The position numbers were made by a program, and so were the translations under genes. From an uncultured Eubacteriales bacterium (lineage in GTDB: Bacteria > Bacillota > Clostridia > Oscillospirales > Oscillospiraceae): 24,693 nt of DNA. The notes under the pieces were generated by a model. The model did not search any database and was not told the DNA's origin. It saw only the letters and a list, made by a program, of their open reading frames with translations. Positions 16,175 to 22,681 of the stretch are shown piece after piece. Positions within the stretch are counted from its first letter, which is position 1; each line of letters opens with the position of its first letter. The stretch spans positions 1 to 24,693 of the forward strand of contig URAM01000030.1 in the NCBI GenBank assembly GCA_900545815.1, read 5' to 3'.

Positions 16175-16316
16175 CAGTGCGCAATCGAAAAGGATCCGAC
16201 CCTGTCCAATCCCTTTCAGTTGCGCACTGCACGACCCGGAACAGGCCGGGGCCGCCCGAAGGCTGCCCCAGCCTAAACTCCTAGATCGGGTGCCAGAGGT
16301 GCGGTACGCACGCTCT
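16175..16316 (-). promoter_or_regulatory. Three-hairpin intercistronic RNA structure between livJ and livH
   Basis: Reading 5' to 3' on the minus strand: hairpin 1 (16316-16295), AGAG, a bulged C, GTGCG, TAC loop, CGCAC, CTCT; hairpin 2 (16273-16244), GGCTGGGGC/GCCCCGGCC with inner GCC/GGC and a TTC loop; hairpin 3 (16229-16175), CAGTGCGCAA/TTGCGCACTG enclosing GAAAGGGAT/ATCCTTTTC and GAC/GTC. In hairpins 2 and 3 the only non-Watson-Crick pairs are G.U on the minus strand but A.C mismatches on the plus strand, so the structure belongs to the liv transcript. None has a T-run, so these are not ordinary terminators. A role in stabilising the livJ message or lowering livH expression is inference. 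Confidence 0.7.
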
Positions 16317-16353
16317 GACGATTATCCGTTTCCTGTTTGAGATGTGGCGCAGA

Positions 16354-17559
16354 TCAGTCCAGGCCAACATAGGCACCGTTCTTGATCTCCATGCCCTTGG
16401 GCTCCTTGGAGACAGCGCCCTTGTCCCACTTCATGCCAGCGCCGGTCAGGCCGTCAAAGGTCATGGAGGAGAACTGCTTGATCATGGCATCGCACAGGTC
16501 GCTGGCGCTCATGTCGGGGGTAGCCTTAGCCGCTTCCAGAGCCTGCTTGTAAGCATAGATGCAGTCGTAGCCGTCTGCTGCGAACTGGTTGGGAACTTCG
16601 CCAAACTTGTCCTGATACTTCTTCACGAATGCCTGGGTCTTTTCGTCCTTAGAGTCTGCGTTGAAGGGGGTCAGCAGCATAACGCCTTCTGCCAGCTTCT
16701 TGTCAAAGCCTTCCTGGGTCAGGATGCCGTCCATGCCGTCCACGCCGAAGAACTTGGGTTCATAGCCCATGGAGCTGGCCTGAGCCAGGATCAGGGATGC
16801 GGGCTGATAGTACATGGGCAGGAAGATCAGGTCAGCGCCCTTGTCCTTTGCATCGGTGATCTGAACGGAGAAGTCCGTGTCGTTGCCGTCTGCGAAGGTG
16901 GTCTCGGAGACGATATCCAGCTTCAGTTCCTTTGCCTTTTCGGTGAAGGTCTGATAGATGCCCTTGGAATAAACGTCATCGTTCTTCCAGATGATAGCGA
17001 TCTTGGTGCCCAGCTTCTTTTCAGAGATGTACTGTGCGGATGCGGAGCCCTGGTTGGGATCCATGAAGCACATCTGATACTGGTTGTCCTTGCCCTCGAT
17101 GACAGCCTTGGAGGAAGCGGAGGGAGTCAGGGCGAAGATACGGTCGGAATAGGTTTCCGTGGAGGTAGCTTCACAGGGCTTGGTGGTGACAGAACCCAGG
17201 GAGATCTGCATCCCCCAGTCCTTCAGGGTGTTGTAAGCGTTGATGGCCTTTTCAGCGTCATTCACGTCGTCCTCATAGCGCAGGTCGAACTGAATGTCGC
17301 CGCCTTCTGCGTTGATCTCCTCCACAGCGATCTCTGCGCCGTTCTTAGCAGCGTTGCCATAGATGGCAGCAGCGCCGGTCAGAGGTGCGGTGCCGCCGAT
17401 CTTAAAGGCTGCGCCGGAGGGTTTGGTAGTGGTGGTGCTGCTGGCAGCAGCTGCTGCACTGGTGGAAGCGCCGCTGGTCGTGCCGGTAGAACCGCCACAG
17501 GCAGCCAAACTGAGCATCATGCCAGCAGCCAGCACAAAGCTGATTACTTTTCTTTTCAT
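16354..17559 (-). CDS. livJ: Branched-chain amino acid-binding lipoprotein LivJ/LivK type
   Basis: A 401-residue periplasmic-binding-fold type I lipoprotein (Peripla_BP_6). The signal peptide MKRKVISFVLAAGMMLSLAAC ends in lipobox LAAC, then a Thr/Ser/Ala linker. Motifs include IGGTAPLTGAAAIYGNAAKNGAEIAVEEIN, LRYEDDVNDAEKAINAYN, GSVTTKPCEATS, IWKNDDVYSKGIYQTF and FAADGYDCIYAYKQAL. AAGGAGA lies about 11 nt before the ATG. It is the first transporter gene, which fits the need for excess binding protein. Ligand specificity (Leu/Ile/Val versus other amino acids) cannot be decided from sequence. No promoter fits between its start and the terminator 36 bp upstream. Confidence 0.92.
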   Translation of the reverse strand: MKRKVISFVLAAGMMLSLAACGGSTGTTSGASTSAAAAASSTTTTKPSGAAFKIGGTAPLTGAAAIYGNAAKNGAEIAVEEINAEGGDIQFDLRYEDDVNDAEKAINAYNTLKDWGMQISLGSVTTKPCEATSTETYSDRIFALTPSASSKAVIEGKDNQYQMCFMDPNQGSASAQYISEKKLGTKIAIIWKNDDVYSKGIYQTFTEKAKELKLDIVSETTFADGNDTDFSVQITDAKDKGADLIFLPMYYQPASLILAQASSMGYEPKFFGVDGMDGILTQEGFDKKLAEGVMLLTPFNADSKDEKTQAFVKKYQDKFGEVPNQFAADGYDCIYAYKQALEAAKATPDMSASDLCDAMIKQFSSMTFDGLTGAGMKWDKGAVSKEPKGMEIKNGAYVGLD

Positions 17560-17595
17560 GATTGTTTTTTCTCCTTCTTACAAGAATTTCTATAC

Positions 17596-17630
17596 AAAAA
17601 AGCGGCTCTGACAACGTGTAGAGCCGCTTT
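17596..17630 (-). terminator. Intrinsic terminator/attenuator upstream of livJ
   Basis: On the minus strand arms AAAGCGGCTCT and AGAGCCGCTTT enclose a 10-nt loop (ACACGTTGTC) and are followed by T3-6. It lies 12 bp after the stop of the small upstream ORF and 36 bp before livJ. Because no promoter is visible between it and livJ, liv expression must come from read-through or regulated antitermination. The loop is complementary, with G.U pairs, to GACAGTGTGTG in the last codons of the upstream ORF. Confidence 0.85.
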
Positions 17631-17642
17631 ACTGTATCATGG

Positions 17643-17912
17643 TCACAGTACCGCACACACTGTCACTGTTCGTTTCCTTCTATTCCCCTTTTCCAGTACC
17701 GCTAACAGAACACCTGCCAGCGGGGTGAGAACTCGAAAGCCTACAGAAAACAAAATGGATGTCGCAACGGCGACACCCACGACTTTGGAGGTGAAACGAG
17801 CGCAGAAAGCGGACATAGTAGCCTGAGAAAAGGCGCAAGGAGTCTTATCCATGCAGGACATGGACTGCTCAGACGTCAACACATCGGACATGTTCTGGAA
17901 CGGTGCTGTCAT
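17643..17912 (-). CDS. Small membrane protein / leader ORF upstream of livJ
   Basis: I do not recognise this 89-residue product. Its ATG at 17912 is preceded by AAAGGAG (9-nt gap) and by a consensus promoter about 50 bp upstream, so expression is likely. The N-half is polar with many Met, Ser and Cys (MTAPFQNMSDVLTSEQSMSC), the middle is hydrophobic (VVGVAVATSILFSVGFRVL ... AGVLLAVL, one long or two short membrane helices), and the end is basic then Val/Leu-rich (RRKRTVTVCAVL). The distal half is strikingly rich in Val, Leu and Ile and stops just before a terminator ahead of a branched-chain amino-acid transporter, so it may act as an attenuator leader peptide, though it is long for one. A stand-alone small membrane protein is the alternative. 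Confidence 0.55.
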   Translation of the reverse strand: MTAPFQNMSDVLTSEQSMSCMDKTPCAFSQATMSAFCARFTSKVVGVAVATSILFSVGFRVLTPLAGVLLAVLEKGNRRKRTVTVCAVL

Positions 17913-17960
17913 CTTCAACGACTCCTTTCTCTTGTGGATTTCTGCTGTTTGAATGGTATC

Positions 17961-17989
17961 ATCATAGCACTATAAAGCGTGGAAGTCAA
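17961..17989 (-). promoter_or_regulatory. Sigma-A promoter of the leader ORF/liv operon
   Basis: Minus-strand TTGACT (17989-17984), 17-bp spacer, TATGAT (17966-17961). It is the only good promoter seen upstream of the liv genes. Confidence 0.8.
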
Positions 17990-18663
17990 TTGTTTTTTTA
18001 CACGAAGCCCCCACTTTTCCCCTTTGCAAATTCGGTCAGTTCCTGTAAAAAAAATCGCAATTTCTCTGGAAACCGCAACATTTATTGTGGGAAAGCCTTC
18101 CGTTGCCGCCATTCGACCCCGAACACCCTACGGCCAGAAAACGGCGGCTTTTTGCCCTTTCCTCCGTTCTTTTCTCTCCCCCCTGTCCGCCTGCCTGCCA
18201 ATCGGCCAGGAACAGGTTGTCAACCTCACTTTGCAGGACATCTTTTGGGCAGGTTCTTTTCCCCAAGGGCGGCCGGATGGGGTGGGACGCAGAACGCGGG
18301 AGATCCTGTCGTTGTTTTTGACGATTTTGCCCACCTGACTTCCTAGAATCCTTTGAAATATAAGCAACCCACCTAAAAAACCATCCACACCGGTTGGTTT
18401 TTCCGGAGCTAACCTGCTGGAAACTGGTTCTCCTGACCTTCTCTGCCATTTCCACACTATGTTGCTCCCCTCCATCCCCCCTTCTGTACGGCTCTCCCCC
18501 GTCCCTTTCCGCAAAGTCCCGTCAGAATCCAGTGCGTCCTCAGCCATCCGCTGTCCGTTCTCTGCCCACAGTTTGCAACAATTTCGCCCCAAACGCAGTC
18601 TCTGTCCTACCGGTCAGAGACACGCCCGATGGGCAAAAAATTTTCCTCTGCCTGTCCAAACCG
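17990..18663. other. Gene-poor stretch, about 670 bp
   Basis: No credible gene is seen. Open frames on both strands here have low-complexity, Pro/Ser/Arg-rich translations without recognisable motifs or ribosome binding sites. The plus strand is markedly pyrimidine-rich (many CTCCCC, TTTTCC runs), the minus strand correspondingly purine-rich. A hairpin AAAAACC/GGTTTTT (18376-18402) with a 13-nt loop could act as a weak bidirectional terminator. No promoter with both boxes was found. An unrecognised non-coding RNA cannot be excluded. Confidence 0.5.
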
Positions 18664-18665
18664 AT

Positions 18666-18704
18666 AGAAAAAACGCACTGCGTATCTTTCGCGCAGTGCG
18701 TTTT
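18666..18704 (-). terminator. Intrinsic terminator of the small hypothetical gene
   Basis: Minus-strand arms AAAACGCACTGCG and CGCAGTGCGTTTT with a 9-nt loop and a T6 tail, 14 bp after the stop codon at 18719. Confidence 0.9.
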
Positions 18705-18718
18705 GAACTCGTTCCGCT

Positions 18719-18958
18719 TTATTCTTCTTCCTGCTTGGGCACCTTGTGCGTAATGTGATCAAAGTCCCGCACCCGCTGGTTCAGTTCCTTGTCGAACACA
18801 TAGACGGTTGCGCCCTTCCCCAACAGGGTGATGGCGTAGTACTTGGCATGGTCGATAAAATTCGTCTCGTAGTAGCATTCAAACTTATCCGGGTCTTCCG
18901 ACAGCTTGGGATGGTGATACATGACCTGAAAACGATAATCGTCGTATCTTTTGTGCAT
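18719..18958 (-). CDS. Small hypothetical protein, 79 residues
   Basis: I do not recognise the family. The product is soluble-looking and rich in aromatic and charged residues (MHKRYDDYRFQVMYHHPKLSED, ECYYETNFIDHAKYYAITLLGKGATVYVFDKELNQRVRDF). The pattern of alternating hydrophobics around FQVMY, YYETNF and ATVYVFD suggests a compact alpha/beta fold. The ATG at 18958 has GAGGAGG 6 nt upstream; the frame is open to 19000 but that part lies over the promoter. It has its own promoter and terminator, which supports it as a real gene. Confidence 0.75.
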   Translation of the reverse strand: MHKRYDDYRFQVMYHHPKLSEDPDKFECYYETNFIDHAKYYAITLLGKGATVYVFDKELNQRVRDFDHITHKVPKQEEE

Positions 18959-18998
18959 AGTGATCCTCCTCATTGGAATGTAATCATCATTCCTGTTC

Positions 18999-19027
18999 AT
19001 TATAGCTTATTTTGTCAGGATGCGCAA
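18999..19027 (-). promoter_or_regulatory. Promoter of the 79-residue protein gene
   Basis: Minus-strand TTGCGC (19027-19022), 17-bp spacer, consensus TATAAT (19004-18999), about 40 bp before the start codon. Confidence 0.7.
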
Positions 19028-19173
19028 GCTACTTTCCCCGGTTCCCGTTCAGTTTCTGGCTGCTGTGGAGGACTGCGCTGTGCTTGATGAGCAGAGCGGC
19101 CTCCAGATTTGTTTTGGGTCGAAGGACAATTCCCTTTGTTCCAATGAAGAACTCCGTCTGCAAAAAAGGTTGC

Positions 19174-19210
19174 AAAAAGACCTGAAATCTCAACGATTTC
19201 AGGTCTTTTA
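19174..19210 (-). terminator. Terminator of tRNA-Pro
   Basis: Minus-strand 15-bp arms (AAAAGACCTGAAATC / GATTTCAGGTCTTTT, loop of 5) followed by TGC, directly after the encoded CCA of the tRNA. Confidence 0.9.
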
Positions 19211-19287
19211 TGGTCCGAGTGTTGAGATTCGAACTCAAGGCCTCTTGAACCCCATTCAAGCGCGATACCAAACTTCGCCACACCCGG
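19211..19287 (-). tRNA. tRNA-Pro (anticodon GGG)
   Basis: A 77-nt cloverleaf: acceptor CCGGGTG/CACTCGG (one G.U), D-arm GCG/CGC, anticodon stem CTTGA/TCAAG with loop ATGGGGT (anticodon GGG), variable loop AGGCC, T-arm TTGAG-TTCGAAT-CTCAA, discriminator A and encoded CCA. It has its own promoter and terminator. Reads CCC/CCU proline codons. Confidence 0.95.
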
Positions 19288-19326
19288 ATTTTCTTTTGTC
19301 TGTCGCTGTCTCCCGGCGACTTGTTT

Positions 19327-19355
19327 ATAATAGCACAGTCGGAAACGGAATGCAA
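19327..19355 (-). promoter_or_regulatory. Promoter of tRNA-Pro
   Basis: Minus-strand TTGCAT (19355-19350), 17-bp spacer, TATTAT (19332-19327), about 40 bp before the mature tRNA 5' end. Confidence 0.8.
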
Positions 19356-19655
19356 GTGTTTTTTTCGCTTTTTTCGTTTTTTTCAAAATTTCTTTCCAGC
19401 CACCCCCTTCCCCACCCCTTCTGTCAGAACCGCCCTCCTTTCCCGCTGTTCTCCCCTGGCAGACTTGGCAAAAAACTTGATTCTACTCTCTGTTCTGTTC
19501 TCCATTCTGTCCAAAAGATTTTTCTTCTTGAAATGTTACAAATTGTTCACAATTTCAGAAAAAACCTTCTTTTTTTACTTCCAGCCCTTCCATTTTCCAA
19601 CTGTTTTACGGTCAGACGGCAGAAATTTTGAGGGGATTCTTCTCCGTTCTGACAA
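19356..19655. other. AT- and pyrimidine-rich intergenic stretch
   Basis: No gene is seen between the tRNA-Pro promoter and the permease promoter. It contains long T-rich runs on the plus strand near 19358-19395 and a perfect palindrome AAATTGTTCACAATTT at 19540-19555 (7-bp arms, 2-bp centre). The palindrome is about 100 bp upstream of the permease -35, so a regulator site is possible but unsupported. Confidence 0.4.
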
Positions 19656-19684
19656 TGGACAAAAAGAGGTGGCATACCTATAAT
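19656..19684 (+). promoter_or_regulatory. Sigma-A promoter of the ion permease gene
   Basis: TGGACA at 19656-19661, 17 bp, consensus TATAAT at 19679-19684. Predicted start near 19691 gives an unusually long leader of about 224 nt. Confidence 0.82.
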
Positions 19685-19690
19685 ATGTAT

Positions 19691-19914
19691 GATATGGGTT
19701 CAGAAACTGCCCTGTCAACGAAATAGGAGAGGGGACAGCTTGGCACTCTGAGCATTTTTGCCAAAACTGTCCAGCGAGGGGCTTGCCTCGCAAAAAAAGG
19801 AAAGGGAGGATTGATCGACACATCGAAATGCAGAGTCCCCCTCTGCACATCACATTGCCTGTCGAGTGGTTCGCTTTTTCCCCTCGACAGCATACTAGGA
19901 GGTTGTTTTAAATT
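19691..19914 (+). promoter_or_regulatory. Long structured 5' leader, candidate riboswitch
   Basis: Two mutually exclusive helices share GACAG at 19734-19738: helix A pairs TGCC-CTGTC (19708-19716) with GACAG-ctt-GGCA (19734-19745); helix B pairs GGACAG-c-TTGGC (19733-19744) with GCCAA-aa-CTGTCC (19760-19772). Further hairpins follow: GCGAGG/CCTCGC (19774-19791), TGCAGAG/CTCTGCA (19829-19847) and TGTCGAG/CTCGACA (19860-19889), the last ending 7 bp before AGGAGG (19897). There is no T-run terminator, so any switch would act on translation. I do not recognise a described riboswitch class; known leaders of sodium and lithium antiporter genes are the comparison to make. Confidence 0.5.
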
Positions 19915-21270
19915 ATGTTAGCTCAGATTATCGCCGTGGTGATCTTCTTAGCGATGTTTGTGTTCATCGTGATGGATAAGATCGAACGGCAGATCGTCAC
20001 TCTTGTCTGTGGCCTGTTGATGATGGTTCTGGTGTTCGGCCTGTGTATGCACAGCCTGCCCGCCATCTGGGAGACCCTGAATGTAAAGAGCATCTTCAGC
20101 GCCCACTTTTGGTATCAATCCGGCAACGCCGTTGAGGCTTCCACCGGCATCAACTGGGAGACCATCATCTTCATCGCTGGCATGATGATCATGGTGGAAG
20201 GCATGGCTGCCGCCGGCTTCTTCCGTTGGCTGTGCATGGAGCTGGCCAAGCTGGTTCATTATCGCACCATTCCCATCTTCATCGCCTTCATGATCATGTC
20301 CTCTCTGCTGGCCATGTTCATCGACAGCATCACCGTCATCCTCTTCCTGGCTGCCGTGACCATCGAGCTGTCCCGCCTGTTACATTTTGACCCGATCCCC
20401 ATGATCCTGACCGAAGTATTCTGTGCCAACCTGGGCGGTTCCGCCACCATGTGCGGTGACCCCCCCAACATCATCATCGGCACCTCTCTGGGGTATTCTT
20501 TCTTCGATTTCCTGGACAACACCGGTCTGCTGGCTGGCATCTCTCTCATCTTTGTGCTCATCTTCTTCTACTTCGCCTTCCGCGGTGAGCTGAAGGATGC
20601 GCACGCTACCCCTGAAGAGATTGCCGCAATGCCCGCACCCAAGGAAGCCATCACCAACAAGACTTCCTTCATCATCAGCACCATTATCTTCCTGTGCGCC
20701 ATCGTCCTGCTGGTCTCCCATGCGGAAACTGGCCTGACCGTGTCCACCATCGGCGTCTTTATCGCCCTGCTCACCCTCATCACCTCCGGCAAGAACGCCA
20801 TCAACCTGCTCAAGAAGGTGGACTACAAAACTCTGCTCTTCTTCGTAGGTCTGTTCATCGTGGTTGGTGGTTTGGAGCAAACGGGCATCCTGAAGCTCAT
20901 CGCCGAGTTCATTGGCAAGGTCAGCGGCGGCAACGTCATGCTGATGATCGCCATCATCCTGTGGGTGTCTGCCATTGCCAGTGCCTTCATCGACAACATC
21001 CCCTTCGCTGCCACCATGATCCCCATCATCAAGACGCTGGCAGTGGAACAGGGCGTGGCTCTGCCCATCCTGGCTTGGGCTCTGGCTCTTGGTACTGACA
21101 TTGGCGGCAGCGCCACCCCCATCGGTGCCTCTGCCAACGTGGTCGGTACTTCTGCCGCCGCCAAGGCTGGTCATCCCATCTCCTGGGGTCGTTACTGCAA
21201 GAAGATCGCACCTGCTACCGTTCTGGTGCTGGTCATCTGCACCATCGGTCTGTTCGTCCGTTATCTGTAA
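19915..21270 (+). CDS. ArsB/NhaD-type (ion transporter superfamily) permease
   Basis: A 451-residue integral membrane protein with about 11-12 segments and the two-fold organisation of the IT superfamily (ArsB, NhaD, CitM): the first half has INWETIIFIAGMMIMVEGMAAAG, MFIDSITVILFLAAVTIEL and the loop NLGGSATMCGDPPNIIIG; the second repeats this as FIDNIPFAATMIPIIK and ALGTDIGGSATPIGASANVVG. These paired GGSAT...P(P)N/ASANV loops are the ion-binding re-entrant motifs. Substrate may be Na+/H+ exchange, arsenite or an organic acid; no arsenic genes are adjacent, which favours a housekeeping ion antiporter. AGGAGG lies 12 nt before the ATG. It is monocistronic behind a long structured leader. Confidence 0.85.
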   Translation: MLAQIIAVVIFLAMFVFIVMDKIERQIVTLVCGLLMMVLVFGLCMHSLPAIWETLNVKSIFSAHFWYQSGNAVEASTGINWETIIFIAGMMIMVEGMAAAGFFRWLCMELAKLVHYRTIPIFIAFMIMSSLLAMFIDSITVILFLAAVTIELSRLLHFDPIPMILTEVFCANLGGSATMCGDPPNIIIGTSLGYSFFDFLDNTGLLAGISLIFVLIFFYFAFRGELKDAHATPEEIAAMPAPKEAITNKTSFIISTIIFLCAIVLLVSHAETGLTVSTIGVFIALLTLITSGKNAINLLKKVDYKTLLFFVGLFIVVGGLEQTGILKLIAEFIGKVSGGNVMLMIAIILWVSAIASAFIDNIPFAATMIPIIKTLAVEQGVALPILAWALALGTDIGGSATPIGASANVVGTSAAAKAGHPISWGRYCKKIAPATVLVLVICTIGLFVRYL

Positions 21271-21280
21271 TCCGCACAAC

Positions 21281-21312
21281 AAAAGCGCTTCCCGTTTGGG
21301 AAGCGCTGTTTT
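21281..21312 (+). terminator. Terminator of the ion permease gene
   Basis: AGCGCTTCCC / GGGAAGCGCT with a GTTT loop, A4 before and GTTTT after, 10 bp past the stop codon. Confidence 0.9.
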
Positions 21313-21447
21313 CATGGGATCTGCGCCGTCGTCTCCTGTTCCAGATGCTCTGGACAACGGGACAAAACCGCCGCAACCTGTCAAACACCGTGCCCGAAGG
21401 ACTGATGAGTTCTGAGAAGGCATTTTTGTGCTGTGGCAAAAAAAGCC

Positions 21448-21476
21448 TTGACAGCTAATGTTCATTAGCCTATACT
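21448..21476 (+). promoter_or_regulatory. Promoter of the TetR-flavodoxin operon with embedded operator
   Basis: TTGACA (21448-21453), 17 bp, TATACT (21471-21476). The spacer is almost entirely the palindrome GCTAATGTTCATTAGC (21454-21469), so a bound repressor would cover both promoter boxes. Confidence 0.9.
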
Positions 21477-21488
21477 GGAGGTGAAGAA

Positions 21489-21504
21489 GCTAATTATCAT
21501 TAGC
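21489..21504 (+). promoter_or_regulatory. Second TetR-type operator, downstream of the promoter
   Basis: GCTAATTATCATTAGC shares its GCTAAT/ATTAGC arms with the palindrome in the promoter spacer; only the centre differs. The two centres are 35 bp apart. It ends 2 bp before the ribosome binding site of the TetR gene, indicating negative autoregulation. Confidence 0.85.
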
Positions 21505-21518
21505 CAAAGGAGACGCCT

Positions 21519-22136
21519 ATGAAAGCAGAACACACCAAAGAACGCATCTTATCCCAAGCGCTGACCCTGTTTGCCCAAAAGGGCTACGAGGCGGTGAGCG
21601 TAGAGGAGATCGCCGCCGCTGTAGGCATCAAAGCACCCTCCCTGTACAAGCATTACAAGGGAAAGCGGGACATCTTCGACCACATCGTTGCCCACATGAA
21701 CCACCAGGACGCCGCCCGTGCCCAAGCACTGCGCCTGCCCCAAGGCACCCCATCGGAAGCGGCCGCCCGGTACGCTCAGGCACCGTTGGAGCAGATCCGC
21801 ACCTACAGCCGTGCCCTCTTTTTGCACTGGACGGAGGAGCCTTTTTCTGCCCACTTCCGGCGGATGCTGACGCTAGAACAGTACCGAGATCCGGAGATGG
21901 GTCGGCTGTACCAGCACTACCTAGCCGATGGCCCCATCGCCTACATGACCCAGCTGTTCCGCCAGATGGCCGATTCCGATGCCCAAGCCCGCCAGCTGGC
22001 GCTGGCCTTCTATGGCCCCCTGTACCTGCTCTACAGCCTGTCCGATGGCGGTTGGAGCCGAGAGGCAGTGCTGGCGGCGGTGGATGGACACATTGACCGG
22101 TTTGCGGCAGCGCTGACAGATGTTGCCCACCGCTGA
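21519..22136 (+). CDS. TetR-family repressor, copy 1 (autoregulatory)
   Basis: A 205-residue TetR/AcrR regulator. The N-terminal helix-turn-helix is classic (RILSQALTLFAQKGYEAVSVEEIAAAVGIKAPSLYKHYKGKRDIF), followed by an all-helical ligand-binding domain (LFLHWTEEPFSAHFRRMLTLEQYRDPEM, ALAFYGPLYLLYSL). AAAGGAG lies 6 nt before the ATG. Two near-identical palindromes at its promoter are its probable operators. It heads an operon with a flavodoxin-like protein (25-bp gap) and a small membrane protein. It is clearly paralogous to the second TetR 1 kb downstream, along the full length. The ligand is unknown. Confidence 0.9.
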   Translation: MKAEHTKERILSQALTLFAQKGYEAVSVEEIAAAVGIKAPSLYKHYKGKRDIFDHIVAHMNHQDAARAQALRLPQGTPSEAAARYAQAPLEQIRTYSRALFLHWTEEPFSAHFRRMLTLEQYRDPEMGRLYQHYLADGPIAYMTQLFRQMADSDAQARQLALAFYGPLYLLYSLSDGGWSREAVLAAVDGHIDRFAAALTDVAHR

Positions 22137-22161
22137 GCTTGTTTAGAAAGGAGTTTTAATC

Positions 22162-22665
22162 ATGCTGCACGCCATTGTTTACACTTCTAACGCCGGCAGC
22201 ACCGCCCGTTACGCCCAGCTGCTGGGACAGGTCACCGGTCTTCCCATCTTCTCCGCCCAGGAAGCACACAAAAACCTGGCCAACGGGGACATTCTCTACC
22301 TGGGCTGGGTCATGGCCGGCACCATCAAGGGGTATCAGCAGGCCGCCAAGCGCTATCGCATCCACGCCGTCTGTGCGGTAGGACTGAGCCAGACGGGCAC
22401 CCAGATCGAGCAGGTGCGGGAGAAAACCCACATCCCCGCCCACATCCCCCTGTTCACCCTCCAGGGAGCCTTTCATCTGGAACGGCTGCGTGGGGCATAT
22501 AAGTTGATGATGCAGCTGATGGTAAAGACTGCTGGGAAATCTCTGGCGGCAAAGCCCGACCGGACGCCGGAGGAGGACGACCTGCTGGCCATGATGACCC
22601 AGGGCGGCGACCGAGTGTGTTTGGAAAACCTACAGGCGGTACTGGACTGGTACCACGCCCAGTGA
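22162..22665 (+). CDS. Flavodoxin-domain protein
   Basis: A 167-residue cytoplasmic protein with a flavodoxin-like fold. The FMN phosphate loop is recognisable at the N-terminus (YTSNAGSTARYAQLLG), and LYLGWVMAGTIKGYQQA corresponds to the second flavin-contacting strand/loop; the C-terminal third (RLRGAYKLMMQLMVKTAGKSLAAKPDRTPEED) is an added helical region seen in flavodoxin_5/HemG-like proteins of Firmicutes. It probably binds FMN and carries electrons or reduces a substrate; partner and substrate are unknown. GAAAGGAG lies 9 nt before the ATG. It is controlled by the upstream TetR. Confidence 0.75.
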   Translation: MLHAIVYTSNAGSTARYAQLLGQVTGLPIFSAQEAHKNLANGDILYLGWVMAGTIKGYQQAAKRYRIHAVCAVGLSQTGTQIEQVREKTHIPAHIPLFTLQGAFHLERLRGAYKLMMQLMVKTAGKSLAAKPDRTPEEDDLLAMMTQGGDRVCLENLQAVLDWYHAQ

Positions 22666-22681
22666 GAAAGGAGCAAACGTT

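Noticed and set aside
14028..16284. Long plus-strand open frames opposite the liv genes
   Set aside because: They are antisense shadows of livG, livM and livH with biased Asp/Gly/His composition.
17903..18592. ORFs of up to 154 codons on both strands in the gene-poor stretch
   Set aside because: No ribosome binding sites, no recognisable motifs, and residue composition that mirrors the strand base bias.
19015..19386. Minus-strand ORFs around 19.0-19.4 kb
   Set aside because: They run through tRNA-Pro, its promoter and its terminator.
20380..21465. Long minus-strand open frame opposite the ion permease
   Set aside because: Same antisense artefact (Asp/Gly/Gln/His-rich) and it crosses the permease terminator.
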